Of a stretch of DNA of 15,677 nucleotides, positions 6,685 to 13,538 are shown in pieces. The notes under the pieces were generated by a model. The model saw nothing but the letters and a program-made list of their open reading frames with translations. It was not told the DNA's origin and made no database searches. Where the stretch lies: NCBI GenBank assembly GCA_045649145.1, contig JAZRPK010000040.1:1-15677 (forward strand), in the 5' to 3' direction. The translations under genes were made by a program, and so were the position numbers. This DNA comes from HGM11525 sp045649145. Lineage in GTDB: Bacteria; Bacillota; Clostridia; UBA1381. The first letter of the stretch is position 1. Every line of letters begins with the position of its first letter.

Positions 6685-7758
6685 GTGATGAGAATTTGGC
6701 TGAAGAAAAATTTTTTTACAGAAAAAGAACATACTATAGTTGAAAATAATGAAATGCGTGTTATAGCATTCAAATATTCAACAGGAGTAGAAGCTCTTAA
6801 AGTAGAAAACTGTAAAGGATATTTTATTATTTTACCATTTCAGGGTCAACAAATATGGAGAGCTAAATTTTGCGGTAAAGATTTAACCATGAAAACCTTG
6901 ATAGAAGAGCCGGTTAAAACAACAGAATATCTTAAAACATACGGCGGATTTATGTTGCATTGCGGAATAGATGCCTTTGGTGTGCCTCAGGCAGACGACA
7001 ATCACTCATTGCATGGAGAGCTTCCAAATATTGAATATGATGAGGCCTATATAGATTGTGGAGAAGATTATATTTCGGTTGGCGGAAATCTCTATTTTAA
7101 TGAAAGCTTAAACAGAAATTATGTTTTTTCGCCAGAGTGTAAGTTGTACAAAAATGATACGGTTATAAAGATTTCTGTGGGCATCGAAAACAGGCGCTGT
7201 ACGCCAATGGAATATATGTATTTATGCCACATCAATTTTAGACCTGTGGATGGTGCGGAATTGATTTATTCTGCAAAATGCGATAAGGATAATATAAAAA
7301 TTTCTAAAATAATAAGCGAAGACACACCGAAAGATAAAGCAGAGGCATTATTAAAGTACATGAACGAATTGGAAGAAGATCCGCAATTACATAACACCAT
7401 TGATAAAAATCAGTTATATGATCCTGAAATATGTATGTTCATCAATTATAAAGGCGATGAAAATAATAGGGCATATACATTACAAAAAACTGATGATGGG
7501 GCTTGTTATGTTAGTCATCCTATAGATGTTTTACCACAGGCTGTTAGGTGGATTGCAAGAAATGGGAATGAGGATTGTATGGGAATGGTTCTGCCTGCAA
7601 CCGCAGAGCATTTAGGATATATGAATGCGAAAAGAAAAGGTCAAATAAAGGTGTTGGGACCGAACGAAAAATTGAATTTTTATATTGAAGCAGGGTATAT
7701 TGATGAAAAGAAAGCACTCGATATAAAAAATAAAATTGATACTATAATAAACAACTAA
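6685..7758 (+). CDS. DUF4432-family aldose 1-epimerase-like protein
   Basis: 357 residues. Seen: an N-terminal beta-rich part with FIILPFQGQQIW (about 46-57), then GFMLHCGIDAFGVP and NHSLHGELPN (about 88-116), which hold the conserved His and acidic residues of this family, then a long galactose-mutarotase-like beta-sandwich body. Known: DUF4432 belongs to the aldose 1-epimerase/mutarotase superfamily; these proteins bind sugars, and few have assigned substrates. It closes the cluster that starts with the RpiB-like isomerase. Start: GTG at 6685 or ATG at 6688; both lie some 10-13 nt after AAAGG, so the choice is open. No signal peptide. One 60-base line in it (7441-7500) is about 28% GC by hand count, against about 50% in a secA line. 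Confidence 0.85.
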   Translation: MMRIWLKKNFFTEKEHTIVENNEMRVIAFKYSTGVEALKVENCKGYFIILPFQGQQIWRAKFCGKDLTMKTLIEEPVKTTEYLKTYGGFMLHCGIDAFGVPQADDNHSLHGELPNIEYDEAYIDCGEDYISVGGNLYFNESLNRNYVFSPECKLYKNDTVIKISVGIENRRCTPMEYMYLCHINFRPVDGAELIYSAKCDKDNIKISKIISEDTPKDKAEALLKYMNELEEDPQLHNTIDKNQLYDPEICMFINYKGDENNRAYTLQKTDDGACYVSHPIDVLPQAVRWIARNGNEDCMGMVLPATAEHLGYMNAKRKGQIKVLGPNEKLNFYIEAGYIDEKKALDIKNKIDTIINN

Positions 7759-7792
7759 TAAACACCCCAAAACGAAGTAGGAAGTGATAAAA

Positions 7793-8912
7793 GTGTTGCA
7801 ATACGACGAATACCGTCTGCGTTTGCAGGGTATGGAAAAAGCAATTACAGATTTGAGGGATTCACTTTGACATCGAAGGAACACTCAAAGAGATAGAACA
7901 GCTTGAACAGGAGGCTGCAAGTGAAAGCTTTTGGGAGGATATGGAAAACTCGCAAAAGGTTTTGCAAAAGACTAAGCAGTTAAAGGATAAGGTAGAGCGT
8001 TATAATGCACTTCAGGGTGGCTGGGAGGACGCTCTGGTGCTAATCGACCTTGCCAATGAAGAAAATGACGAGTCGATGCTCGGCGAGGTCAAGGAGGCTG
8101 TTGAGAGCGTTATATCAGAGTGTGAGAAGATGACGCTTGAAACATTGCTCTCCGGTCATTATGACAAGAATAATGCAATTATAACCCTGCACGCAGGTGC
8201 GGGTGGTACAGAGGCACAGGACTGGTGCGAGATGCTCCTTAGAATGTACCAGATGTATGCACAAAAGAACGGCTACAGCGTGTCAACTCTCGATATGCTA
8301 CCCGGTGATGATGCGGGTGTTAAGAGTGCAACAATTATGATAAGCGGTATAAATGCCTATGGCTACTTAAAAGCCGAAAAGGGTGTTCACCGCTTGGTCA
8401 GAATTTCGCCCTTTGACGCATCGGGCAGACGTCATACATCATTTGCGTCAATCGAGGTAATGCCCGAGATTGCAGACGATGTTGAGATAAATATCCGCAC
8501 AGAGGATATAAAGGTAGATACCTATCGTGCGTCGGGTGCAGGCGGTCAGCATATCAATAAGACCGACTCGGCTGTCAGAATTACACATATTCCGACAGGT
8601 GTGGTTGTTGCGTGCCAGACACAGCGTTCGCAGCACCAAAACAGAGAATACGCTATGCGTATGCTTAAGGCTAAGCTTGCAGAAATTGCCGAGCAACAGC
8701 AAAAAGAAAAGATAGAGGATATCAAGGGCGTGCAAAAAGAGATTGCCTGGGGAAGCCAGATTCGCTCTTATGTATTCCATCCGTATACTATGGTAAAGGA
8801 CCACCGCACAAGCTATGAGGTGGGTAATATTCAGGCGGTTATGGACGGCGACCTTGAGGGCTTTATTAACGCATACTTAAAGGCGGCAAGTTTAGGTCAA
8901 TTGCAAAAATAA
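7793..8912 (+). CDS. prfB: Peptide chain release factor 2, expressed by programmed +1 frameshift
   Basis: RF2 ends translation at UGA and UAA. Frame 0 starts at GTG 7793 with AGGAAG 8 nt upstream, runs 25 codons and hits TGA at 7868-7870. Reading continues in +1 from GAC at 7869 (DIEGTLKEIEQLEQEA) to TAA at 8910-8912, giving about 372 residues, normal for RF2. Around the shift the codons are AGG GAT TCA CTT TGA C: an internal Shine-Dalgarno-like AGGGA, a slippery CTT and the UGA-C context, the arrangement of E. coli prfB. Seen in the body: SPFDASG with the RF2-type tripeptide SPF (stop-codon recognition) and GAGGQHINKTDSAVR with GGQ (peptidyl-tRNA hydrolysis). Regulation: low RF2 slows termination at the internal UGA and favours shifting, an autoregulatory loop. 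It follows the sugar cluster by 34 nt. Confidence 0.96.
7856..7871 (+). promoter_or_regulatory. RF2 programmed +1 frameshift site
   Basis: AGGGATTCACTTTGAC: the internal Shine-Dalgarno-like AGGGA is followed by CTT (7865-7867) and TGA-C (7868-7871). The ribosome slips from CTT to TTT, skipping one T, and resumes at GAC. Spacing and the CTTTGAC core match the canonical prfB signal. Confidence 0.95.
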
Positions 8913-8940
8913 AAAAGCAGGATACTCCTGCTTTTTTTTA
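8911..8940 (+). terminator. Intrinsic terminator of prfB
   Basis: GCAGGA and TCCTGC form a 6-bp stem around TAC, flanked by an A-run and followed by eight Ts. The A-run overlaps the prfB stop and pairs with the T-run, lengthening the stem. It could work in both directions, though no - strand gene ends here. Confidence 0.88.
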
Positions 8941-9017
8941 TCTGTAAATTTCCTCAGTATAATAAATGTTTATATTACCCGATTGGGTGGTACAATATAA
9001 TCGGAGGAGATGCATCT

Positions 9018-9161
9018 ATGGATATTACAGAAAAACGAATTGAGGAGTACAGACAGTATTTAATAAGAGAGGAGAAATCGACGGCAACAACCCAAAAATA
9101 TGTGCGTGACATAACAGTGTTTGCTAAGTGGCTTGTGTCAAAGCTGCCGTACAGGTTTTGA
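9018..9161 (+). pseudogene. Truncated tyrosine recombinase/integrase, N-terminal domain only
   Basis: The frame starts at ATG 9018 after GGAGGAG (9003-9009) and stops after 47 codons. Its sequence (MDITEKRIEEYRQYL, then EEKSTATTQKYVRDITVF and AKWL) matches the start of the core-binding (SAM-like) domain of XerC/XerD-type recombinases: an opening helix, then a segment of type S-xx-T-xx-xY-xx-DI-xx-F-xx-WL. A full enzyme is about 300 residues and holds the R-H-R-Y catalytic residues in its C-terminal half; none of that is here. The intact ribosome site shows the gene once began in place, and the break falls around residue 40. Inferred: a deletion removed about 250 codons. Read as a relic of a mobile element or integrated gene, not as a functional recombinase. 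Confidence 0.7.
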
Positions 9162-9312
9162 ACCCTATAAGCTCGATGAGCATTCCCTCACTTGTCCGTA
9201 CATAAACCTTTACCAAGGTAAAAAGTGTGCGTATTATAAAAAGCTCAAAGAACAAAGAGAAGATACGGGCTTAATCGGCAGACTGCGCAAGATAATAAAT
9301 TTTAGCTCTTAA
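9133..9312 (+). CDS. Small Cys-rich protein or 3' fragment (uncertain)
   Basis: In the frame overlapping the integrase relic, the segment from TTG 9133 to TAA at 9310-9312 encodes about 59 residues. Seen: CQSC, then TCPYI and KKCAYY (spacing C-x2-C, C and C), a plausible zinc-binding layout, then a basic tail with RLRKII. The CPY...CxYY style is similar to small zinc-knuckle proteins in Clostridia and to the DUF6472-like gene at 11383. No Shine-Dalgarno precedes TTG 9133 or the alternative TTG 9121, and the 5' part overlaps the integrase relic. It therefore may be the 3' end of another gene joined at the deletion. Translation is doubtful. Confidence 0.4.
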   Translation: MCQSCRTGFEPYKLDEHSLTCPYINLYQGKKCAYYKKLKEQREDTGLIGRLRKIINFSS

Positions 9313-9332
9313 CAATAACTTAATATAAAAAA

Positions 9333-9395
9333 TCCCCCGATTGATATGCACCCCAAAAGTGTCTAACTTTTGGGGTGCATATCATATGCGGGGGA
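9333..9395. repeat. Long nested palindrome (18-bp perfect inner stem, 7-bp outer stem)
   Basis: The inner arms are 9343-9360 and 9366-9383: GATATGCACCCCAAAAGT and its exact reverse complement, with a 5-nt loop GTCTA. The outer arms TCCCCCG (9333-9339) and CGGGGGA (9389-9395) also pair, with short unpaired ATT and ATATG between the two stems. On the - strand the structure runs into GGGGGATTTTTT, as a terminator would; on the + strand the tail is AATATTTATT. No annotated - strand gene ends here. It could be a bidirectional terminator, or a terminator carrying a transposon-end-like insert. From memory, CCCCAAAAGTTAGAC (- strand) resembles ends of some IS3-family elements; I cannot verify this. 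Confidence 0.75.
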
Positions 9396-9464
9396 ATATT
9401 TATTGCCTCTTGTTAAATTTTTGGTTATTTTATGTTGAATTTTGTAAAAAGATTAATTATTTTA

Positions 9465-9492
9465 TTTACTTTTTTGGCACATATGGTATAAT
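9465..9492 (+). promoter_or_regulatory. Sigma-A-type promoter of the permease operon
   Basis: TTTACT (9465-9470, 4 of 6 matches to the -35 consensus), a 16-nt spacer and a perfect TATAAT (9487-9492) lie about 40 nt ahead of the permease ATG. The stretch from 9396 to the gene shows nothing else I can support; no operator or riboswitch-like structure is obvious. Confidence 0.7.
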
Positions 9493-9532
9493 GTACATAT
9501 AAAAATATTGTGCTTCTTATAGGAGGAGAGAA

Positions 9533-10921
9533 ATGGAAAAGCTTACTAAAAAATATGGTTTGGTAACTGCTATTTGTATGGTAGTTGGAACTGTAATTGG
9601 TTCAGGTGTTTTCTTCAAAGCGCAGAACGTTCTCGCTGCTACAGGCGGTAATATGCCCCTTGGTATTGCTGCGTGGGTTATCACAGGTTTGTTAATGATA
9701 ATTTGTTCGTTGCAGTTTGCTGCTATGGCTACAAAGTATGAAAAGGTGAGCGGTGTTGTTGACTACGCAGAGGCAACGTGCGGAAAAAGTTATGCTTATT
9801 ATCTTGCATGGTTTATGGTAAATATTTACTATCCGGGAATGACATCGGTTCTTGCGTGGGTTTCTGCAAGATATTTAGGTGTTCTTTTTGGATGGAATAT
9901 GGTTGGACCTGAGGTTATGGCTTTGGCGGGATTTTTCCTCATCGCTTCATATGCGATGAATGCTCTTTCTCCCAAGCTTGCCGGTAAATTTCAGATCAGT
10001 GCTACTGTTATCAAGTTAATTCCCATTGTTCTTATGGCAGTTGTAGGTACTATTGTAGGTCTTGCAAACGGTACTCTTACAAATAACTTTACTACTGTAG
10101 TTACAGAGGCTGTCGGAGGTACTCAAAGCAGCGGACTTTTTGCGGCAATTGTTGCAACTGTTTTTGCTTACGAAGGGTGGATTGTTGCTACATCTATTAA
10201 CGCCGAGCTTAAAAATCCCAAGAAAAATCTGCCTCTTGCACTGATAATCGGTTCGCTGATTGTCGTTGGTGCCTACGTTTTATATTTTATTGGTGTGGCA
10301 GGTGGAGCAAGCAATGCTGTTCTTATCAGTGAGGGCGCGACGACTGCATTTAGCAATATTTTTGGCGGCATAGGCGGAAGCATTTTGAATATTTGTATTG
10401 TTGTTTCTTGTCTGGGAACACTTAATGGTCTGATGGTTGGTGCAACACGCGGTATGTATGCGATTGCAGCCCGTAACGAAGGACCTATGCCGGAAACTTT
10501 CGGTCAGGTTGATAAGGCTACAAATATGACGACAAATTCTTCTATATGGGGATTGTTTGTTTGTGCTTTATGGCTTATATATTTCTATGGAGCGAACCTT
10601 ACAAACGGTTGGTTTGGTGTTTTCAACTTTGATTCATCAGAACTTCCTATTGTTACAATTTACGCAATGTATATTCCGATTTTTATTGCGTGGATGAAGA
10701 AGGAAAAAGATATGGGAGCGCTGACTCGTTTCGTTCTTCCTCTAATATCTATAATCGCATGTCTGTTTATGATATTTGCAGCAGTATATGCGCACGGTAT
10801 TACTCCTTACATAGCTGCAAAGGCTAATGGTACTTTCTCATTCCCTGTATTGTTCTATCTTATCATTTTTGCAGTGGTTATGGTACTGGGTGCAGTGTTT
10901 AGAAACCCCGGAAAAAAGTAA
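9533..10921 (+). CDS. APC-family amino-acid permease
   Basis: 462 residues, polytopic, about twelve hydrophobic segments. Seen: the TM1 signature VVGTVIGSGVFF (about residues 17-28), whose IGSGVF loop binds the amino-acid backbone in APC/LeuT-fold transporters, and a TM6-like segment with FAYEGWIVATSINAE (about 209-223) followed by ELKNPKKNLPLAL, the classic APC intracellular loop after TM6. Known: the fold and loop are those of the LAT/SteT-type branch, which exchanges or imports neutral amino acids across the cytoplasmic membrane. The substrate is not set by sequence. The ribosome site AGGAGGAG lies just ahead of the ATG, and a good promoter is at 9465-9492. A VOC-fold gene follows after about 50 nt with no terminator, so they probably share a transcript. 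Confidence 0.92.
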   Translation: MEKLTKKYGLVTAICMVVGTVIGSGVFFKAQNVLAATGGNMPLGIAAWVITGLLMIICSLQFAAMATKYEKVSGVVDYAEATCGKSYAYYLAWFMVNIYYPGMTSVLAWVSARYLGVLFGWNMVGPEVMALAGFFLIASYAMNALSPKLAGKFQISATVIKLIPIVLMAVVGTIVGLANGTLTNNFTTVVTEAVGGTQSSGLFAAIVATVFAYEGWIVATSINAELKNPKKNLPLALIIGSLIVVGAYVLYFIGVAGGASNAVLISEGATTAFSNIFGGIGGSILNICIVVSCLGTLNGLMVGATRGMYAIAARNEGPMPETFGQVDKATNMTTNSSIWGLFVCALWLIYFYGANLTNGWFGVFNFDSSELPIVTIYAMYIPIFIAWMKKEKDMGALTRFVLPLISIIACLFMIFAAVYAHGITPYIAAKANGTFSFPVLFYLIIFAVVMVLGAVFRNPGKK

Positions 10922-10973
10922 GAGGCTCTCTTGTGAAAAAGAAACTTTATATAGGGAAATGGAGGAGTTAGTA

Positions 10974-11363
10974 ATGGTTTACGGAATAGAGCATACAGCG
11001 ATTGTAGCAAAGGATTCAAAAGCGCTTACCGATTGGTATGTCGAAACTTTCGGCTGTAAAATCGTTTACGATAATGGTAAGGGTACATATTTTACGGCTT
11101 TTGAAAACGGCGATATGTTCGAGATTATAAAAGCAACTGAGGAAAGGTGCGACGATGAGGAAAAAACTCAGGGCATCAGACATATAGCGCTTGCGGTATC
11201 AAGTGAGGCGTTTGACGAGCTTGTTCCGGTGCTTAAAGCAGATGAGAGGGTTACAGAGGTGCACGATGTTTCCATCAATGACAAAGGTCTTAAAACCTAC
11301 TGGTTTAGGGACATAGAGGGCAATTTTATGCACCTTATCTATCGTCCTGTGCCCTTGGCATAA
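10974..11363 (+). CDS. VOC-family (glyoxalase/dioxygenase-fold) protein
   Basis: 129 residues from ATG 10974, 6 nt after GGAGGAG (10961-10967). An in-frame ATG at 10959 has poor spacing and is rejected as start. Seen: two beta-alpha-beta-beta-beta modules: GIEHTAIVAKDSKALTDWY to FEII, then IRHIALAV to GNFMHLIYR. Candidate metal-site residues are His7, Glu50, His70 and His120; the fourth position is Glu in glyoxalase I, and Leu-His-Leu endings are common in other VOC proteins. Known: the fold covers lactoylglutathione lyase, epimerases, extradiol dioxygenases and antibiotic-binding proteins. The exact activity is not assignable. It follows the amino-acid permease on the same strand and is followed after 19 nt by the DUF6472-like gene, so all three probably form one transcript. 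Confidence 0.85.
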   Translation: MVYGIEHTAIVAKDSKALTDWYVETFGCKIVYDNGKGTYFTAFENGDMFEIIKATEERCDDEEKTQGIRHIALAVSSEAFDELVPVLKADERVTEVHDVSINDKGLKTYWFRDIEGNFMHLIYRPVPLA

Positions 11364-11382
11364 TCATTGGCGGGGGATATAA

Positions 11383-11559
11383 ATGAAAAGTAACTGCGAA
11401 TTTTGTATTAATTACGTCTATGACGAAGACTGGGAATGTATGACCTGTGCCATAGATCTTGATGAGGACGAATATGCGGGATTCATAACCGGCAAAGTTC
11501 GTTCCTGCCCATATTACAGGGCGGGCGATGATTACACAATAGTGCGAAAACAAATATAA
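11383..11559 (+). CDS. Small Cys-rich protein, DUF6472-like
   Basis: 58 residues. GGGGG lies ahead of the ATG at 11383. Seen: CEFC at 5-8, then ECMTC (Cys19 and Cys22), an acidic stretch DLDEDEYAGF (25-34), SCPYY at 41-45 and the end YTIVRKQI. Five cysteines in all suggest metal binding. The acidic DLDEDE stretch, the CPYY motif and the YxIVRKQ end match the small Clostridial family that I recall as DUF6472; no function is known to me. Codon use fits the neighbours. It is the last gene of the permease-VOC run and ends directly at a strong terminator. Its Cys/CPY layout resembles the Cys-rich frame at 9133-9312, hinting at related zinc-knuckle proteins, but the alignment has not been run. Confidence 0.8.
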   Translation: MKSNCEFCINYVYDEDWECMTCAIDLDEDEYAGFITGKVRSCPYYRAGDDYTIVRKQI

Positions 11560-11589
11560 AAAATACTGCATCTACTGATGCAGTATTTT
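11560..11589. terminator. Bidirectional terminator between convergent genes
   Basis: A 13-bp perfect stem, AAAATACTGCATC (11560-11572) and GATGCAGTATTTT (11577-11589), with a 4-nt loop TACT. The downstream side is TTTTCTTTT on the + strand and A-rich on the left, giving U-tracts both ways. It serves the DUF6472-like gene (+) and the rRNA methyltransferase (-). Confidence 0.92.
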
Positions 11590-11592
11590 CTT

Positions 11593-12978
11593 TTATCTTA
11601 CTATTAGGCAAACTGTTTCTATATGCGACGTTTGAGGAAACAGGTCAAAGGCGGTTGCCTTTTTTAGTTTATAGCCGTTTCCCTCCAGGAATTTCACATC
11701 ACGTGCGAGTGTGGCAGGGTTACACGAAACATAGACAATTCTCTCCGGCTTTGCCGAAACGATTGCGCCCAGAGTCCTTTCGTCGCTGCCCTTTCTGGGC
11801 GGGTCTAGGATTACAGTATCAGGTTTTATACCCTGTTTAATCAGTTCGGGCGTAATATCCTCTGCTGCAGCGCAATAAAACTCGACATTATCTACTTTAT
11901 TCCTTTTTGCGTTCTTCTTCGCATTCTCAATGGCAACGGGCACAATTTCGACGCCGACCACCTTTTTTGCAAGCTTTGCCGCACTTAGCGAAATAGTGCC
12001 TATGCCGCAATAGAGGTCAAAAACCGTTTTCGTGTTATCTATCTCGGCGTACTCGAGTGCTTTTTTGTAAAGCAACTCCGTCTGCGCGTGGTTTATCTGG
12101 AAAAAGCTGTGCGGCGAAATCTCGTACGAAAATCCGAGCAAGGTGTCGGAAATGGTATCATTGCCGTAGAGGGTGATGTTCTTTTCTCCAAGTACAAGGT
12201 TTGTGCGTTTCTTATTTATATTCAGTATCACAGATGCAATCCTCGGCGACAGCGCACAAAGCATCTTTGTAAGCTGTTCGGATTTTTTTATGCTGTCGGC
12301 ATTTACTGAAATAACCACCATAACTTCGCCTGTTTCGGCAGATGTTCTGGTAAAAACACGTCTTAAAATCCCGCTGTGACTCTTCTCGTTATAAGAGCTT
12401 ATATGTTCCTTTTTGCAAAAATTTTTGACTGTGTCCAAAATCTTTGCGTTTAAGATATCGCCCAAAGGGCAATCCTTTAAGGGTACAACCTCGTGCGAGC
12501 CGCCTTTGTAAAATCCCCATTCGCCATTTTCGGAAAAAGGGAAGACCATCTTGTTGCGGTATCTTAGGGGACTTTTTGCGGGAACAAAATCAACTTCACA
12601 ATCGGTGCCGCCTATGCGCTTTAAGGCATCGTAAACAAGAGTGCGCTTAAACTCGCACTGTGCAGGGTAGGTCATATTCATAATCCGACAGCCGCCGCAA
12701 TCGTCAAATGCAGGGCAGACGGGTGTTTCACGGTCTTTTGAAGGTTCGATAATTCTTATAAGCTTTGCAAAACCATAGCTCTTGTTAAGCTTTGTAACTT
12801 TTGCCAGAATGACATCGCCCTTTATTACGCCGTTTATGAACAGAGTATATCCGTCAAGTCTTGCAATGCCTTCGCCTTCGCTGCCTTGCGCCTCAATATT
12901 TAGTGTATATTCTTTGTTAAGAATGGGAGTAGATATATCAATCAGTCCTCTGTAAGTTTTTACATAATTATATAACAA
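11593..12978 (-). CDS. TRAM-domain 23S rRNA (uracil-C5)-methyltransferase, RumA/RlmCD type
   Basis: About 461 residues if started at the TTG at 12978. Transfers a methyl group from S-adenosylmethionine to C5 of a uracil in RNA. Seen: an N-terminal TRAM domain (about 20-80, with GEGIARLDGYTLFI), four cysteines of an iron-sulfur cluster (C88, C94, C97, C170), the SAM motif FDLYCGIGT (320-328), LDPPRKG (391-397) and the nucleophile Cys419 in SCNPATLARD. Known: this is the RumA/RlmD family (rlmCD in Bacillus modifies U747 and U1939); which uracil is modified here is not known. Start is uncertain: TTG 12978 has no Shine-Dalgarno, while AGAGGA lies inside codons 10-11 and would serve an ATT or ATA start. 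Convergent with the permease operon and divergent from ctsR. Confidence 0.93.
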   Translation of the reverse strand: MLYNYVKTYRGLIDISTPILNKEYTLNIEAQGSEGEGIARLDGYTLFINGVIKGDVILAKVTKLNKSYGFAKLIRIIEPSKDRETPVCPAFDDCGGCRIMNMTYPAQCEFKRTLVYDALKRIGGTDCEVDFVPAKSPLRYRNKMVFPFSENGEWGFYKGGSHEVVPLKDCPLGDILNAKILDTVKNFCKKEHISSYNEKSHSGILRRVFTRTSAETGEVMVVISVNADSIKKSEQLTKMLCALSPRIASVILNINKKRTNLVLGEKNITLYGNDTISDTLLGFSYEISPHSFFQINHAQTELLYKKALEYAEIDNTKTVFDLYCGIGTISLSAAKLAKKVVGVEIVPVAIENAKKNAKRNKVDNVEFYCAAAEDITPELIKQGIKPDTVILDPPRKGSDERTLGAIVSAKPERIVYVSCNPATLARDVKFLEGNGYKLKKATAFDLFPQTSHIETVCLIVR

Positions 12979-13036
12979 AAATTAAAAAACGGCAATAGGT
13001 TCACAGAATATTCAAAATTAATTAATATTTTTTTCA

Positions 13037-13065
13037 TTGACAAATATAATATAGGGTGTTATAAT
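13037..13065 (+). promoter_or_regulatory. Consensus sigma-A promoter of the ctsR-mcsA-mcsB-clpC operon
   Basis: TTGACA (13037-13042) and TATAAT (13060-13065) with a 17-nt spacer: a perfect consensus promoter. Transcription would begin about 13072, at the edge of the CtsR operator. The rest of the 134-nt gap (12979-13036) is A/T-rich and holds nothing else I can support. Confidence 0.95.
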
Positions 13066-13074
13066 GCAATTGAA

Positions 13075-13097
13075 AGTCAAAGAAAGTCAAAGTCAAA
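13075..13097 (+). promoter_or_regulatory. CtsR operator (tandem AGTCAAA heptads)
   Basis: AGTCAAA (13075-13081), spacer GAA, AGTCAAA (13085-13091), which is the CtsR box RGTCAAA-NAN-RGTCAAA. A third copy AGTCAAA (13091-13097) overlaps the second by one base. The box covers the start of transcription, so bound CtsR should block initiation of its own operon. Confidence 0.93.
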
Positions 13098-13112
13098 AAA
13101 GAGGGTGAAAGA

Positions 13113-13523
13113 ATGGGTATAACCGATAGAATTGAGGCTTTTATATGCGAGCTTATAAAGGACGATGATGGTTGGATAGAGCTTGGCAGAAACGAGCTTG
13201 CAGGCATTTTTAATTGCGTGCCGTCGCAGATAAACTATGTTATGAGAACGAGATTTACGCCCGAGAGGGGATATATGATAGAATCGAGGCGAGGCGGCGG
13301 CGGATATATCAAAATACGCAGAATTTCGGTAGATGCCGAGGATATTATAAGTGTAATACCTGACAAATTAACAGTATCAGGAGCGGCAAAGATAATAAAG
13401 CTGGCTCTTGATTCGGGAGTGTTTGATGAAAGATGTGCTGCCGTTTCGTATGCGGCATTGGAGGAAGAGTCGCTTAGCGAATCGCAGAGGGCGGCTGTTT
13501 TGAAAGCAATGATTAAGGCTTAA
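13113..13523 (+). CDS. ctsR: Transcriptional repressor CtsR (class III heat-shock)
   Basis: 136 residues, a little shorter than Bacillus CtsR (about 154). Seen: an N-terminal winged helix-turn-helix (ITDRIEAFICELI, then CVPSQINYVMRTRFTPERGY at 35-54) and the wing RRGGGGYIKI (59-68), the glycine-rich loop that reads the DNA minor groove and acts as heat sensor in known CtsR proteins, followed by a helical dimerisation and McsB-contact domain. The ATG at 13113 has GAGGGTGAAAG upstream. It is the first gene behind a consensus promoter with a CtsR operator, so it represses itself and mcsA, mcsB and clpC. At heat, it lets go of DNA and is degraded. The downstream gap to mcsA is 15 nt. Confidence 0.97.
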   Translation: MGITDRIEAFICELIKDDDGWIELGRNELAGIFNCVPSQINYVMRTRFTPERGYMIESRRGGGGYIKIRRISVDAEDIISVIPDKLTVSGAAKIIKLALDSGVFDERCAAVSYAALEEESLSESQRAAVLKAMIKA

Positions 13524-13538
13524 AAGGAGAGATTTATT

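Noticed and set aside
6103..6732. A 209-codon open frame on the - strand across the second SGNH gene
   Set aside because: It is antisense to a gene with complete SGNH catalytic motifs and has no recognisable domain or ribosome site.
7743..7748. TATAAT at the end of the DUF4432 gene, a possible prfB promoter
   Set aside because: No -35-like hexamer at 16-18 nt and no extended -10 (TGn); the match is expected by chance in AT-rich DNA.
7941..8912. Release factor starting at ATG 7941
   Set aside because: This ATG is internal: the upstream +1 frame (DIEGTLKEIEQ) and the frameshift leader extend the protein, as in all RF2 with this signal.
8996..9001. TATAAT just ahead of the integrase relic
   Set aside because: It lies one base before the GGAGGAG ribosome site, so transcription from it would start within or after that site; no -35 is found at proper spacing.
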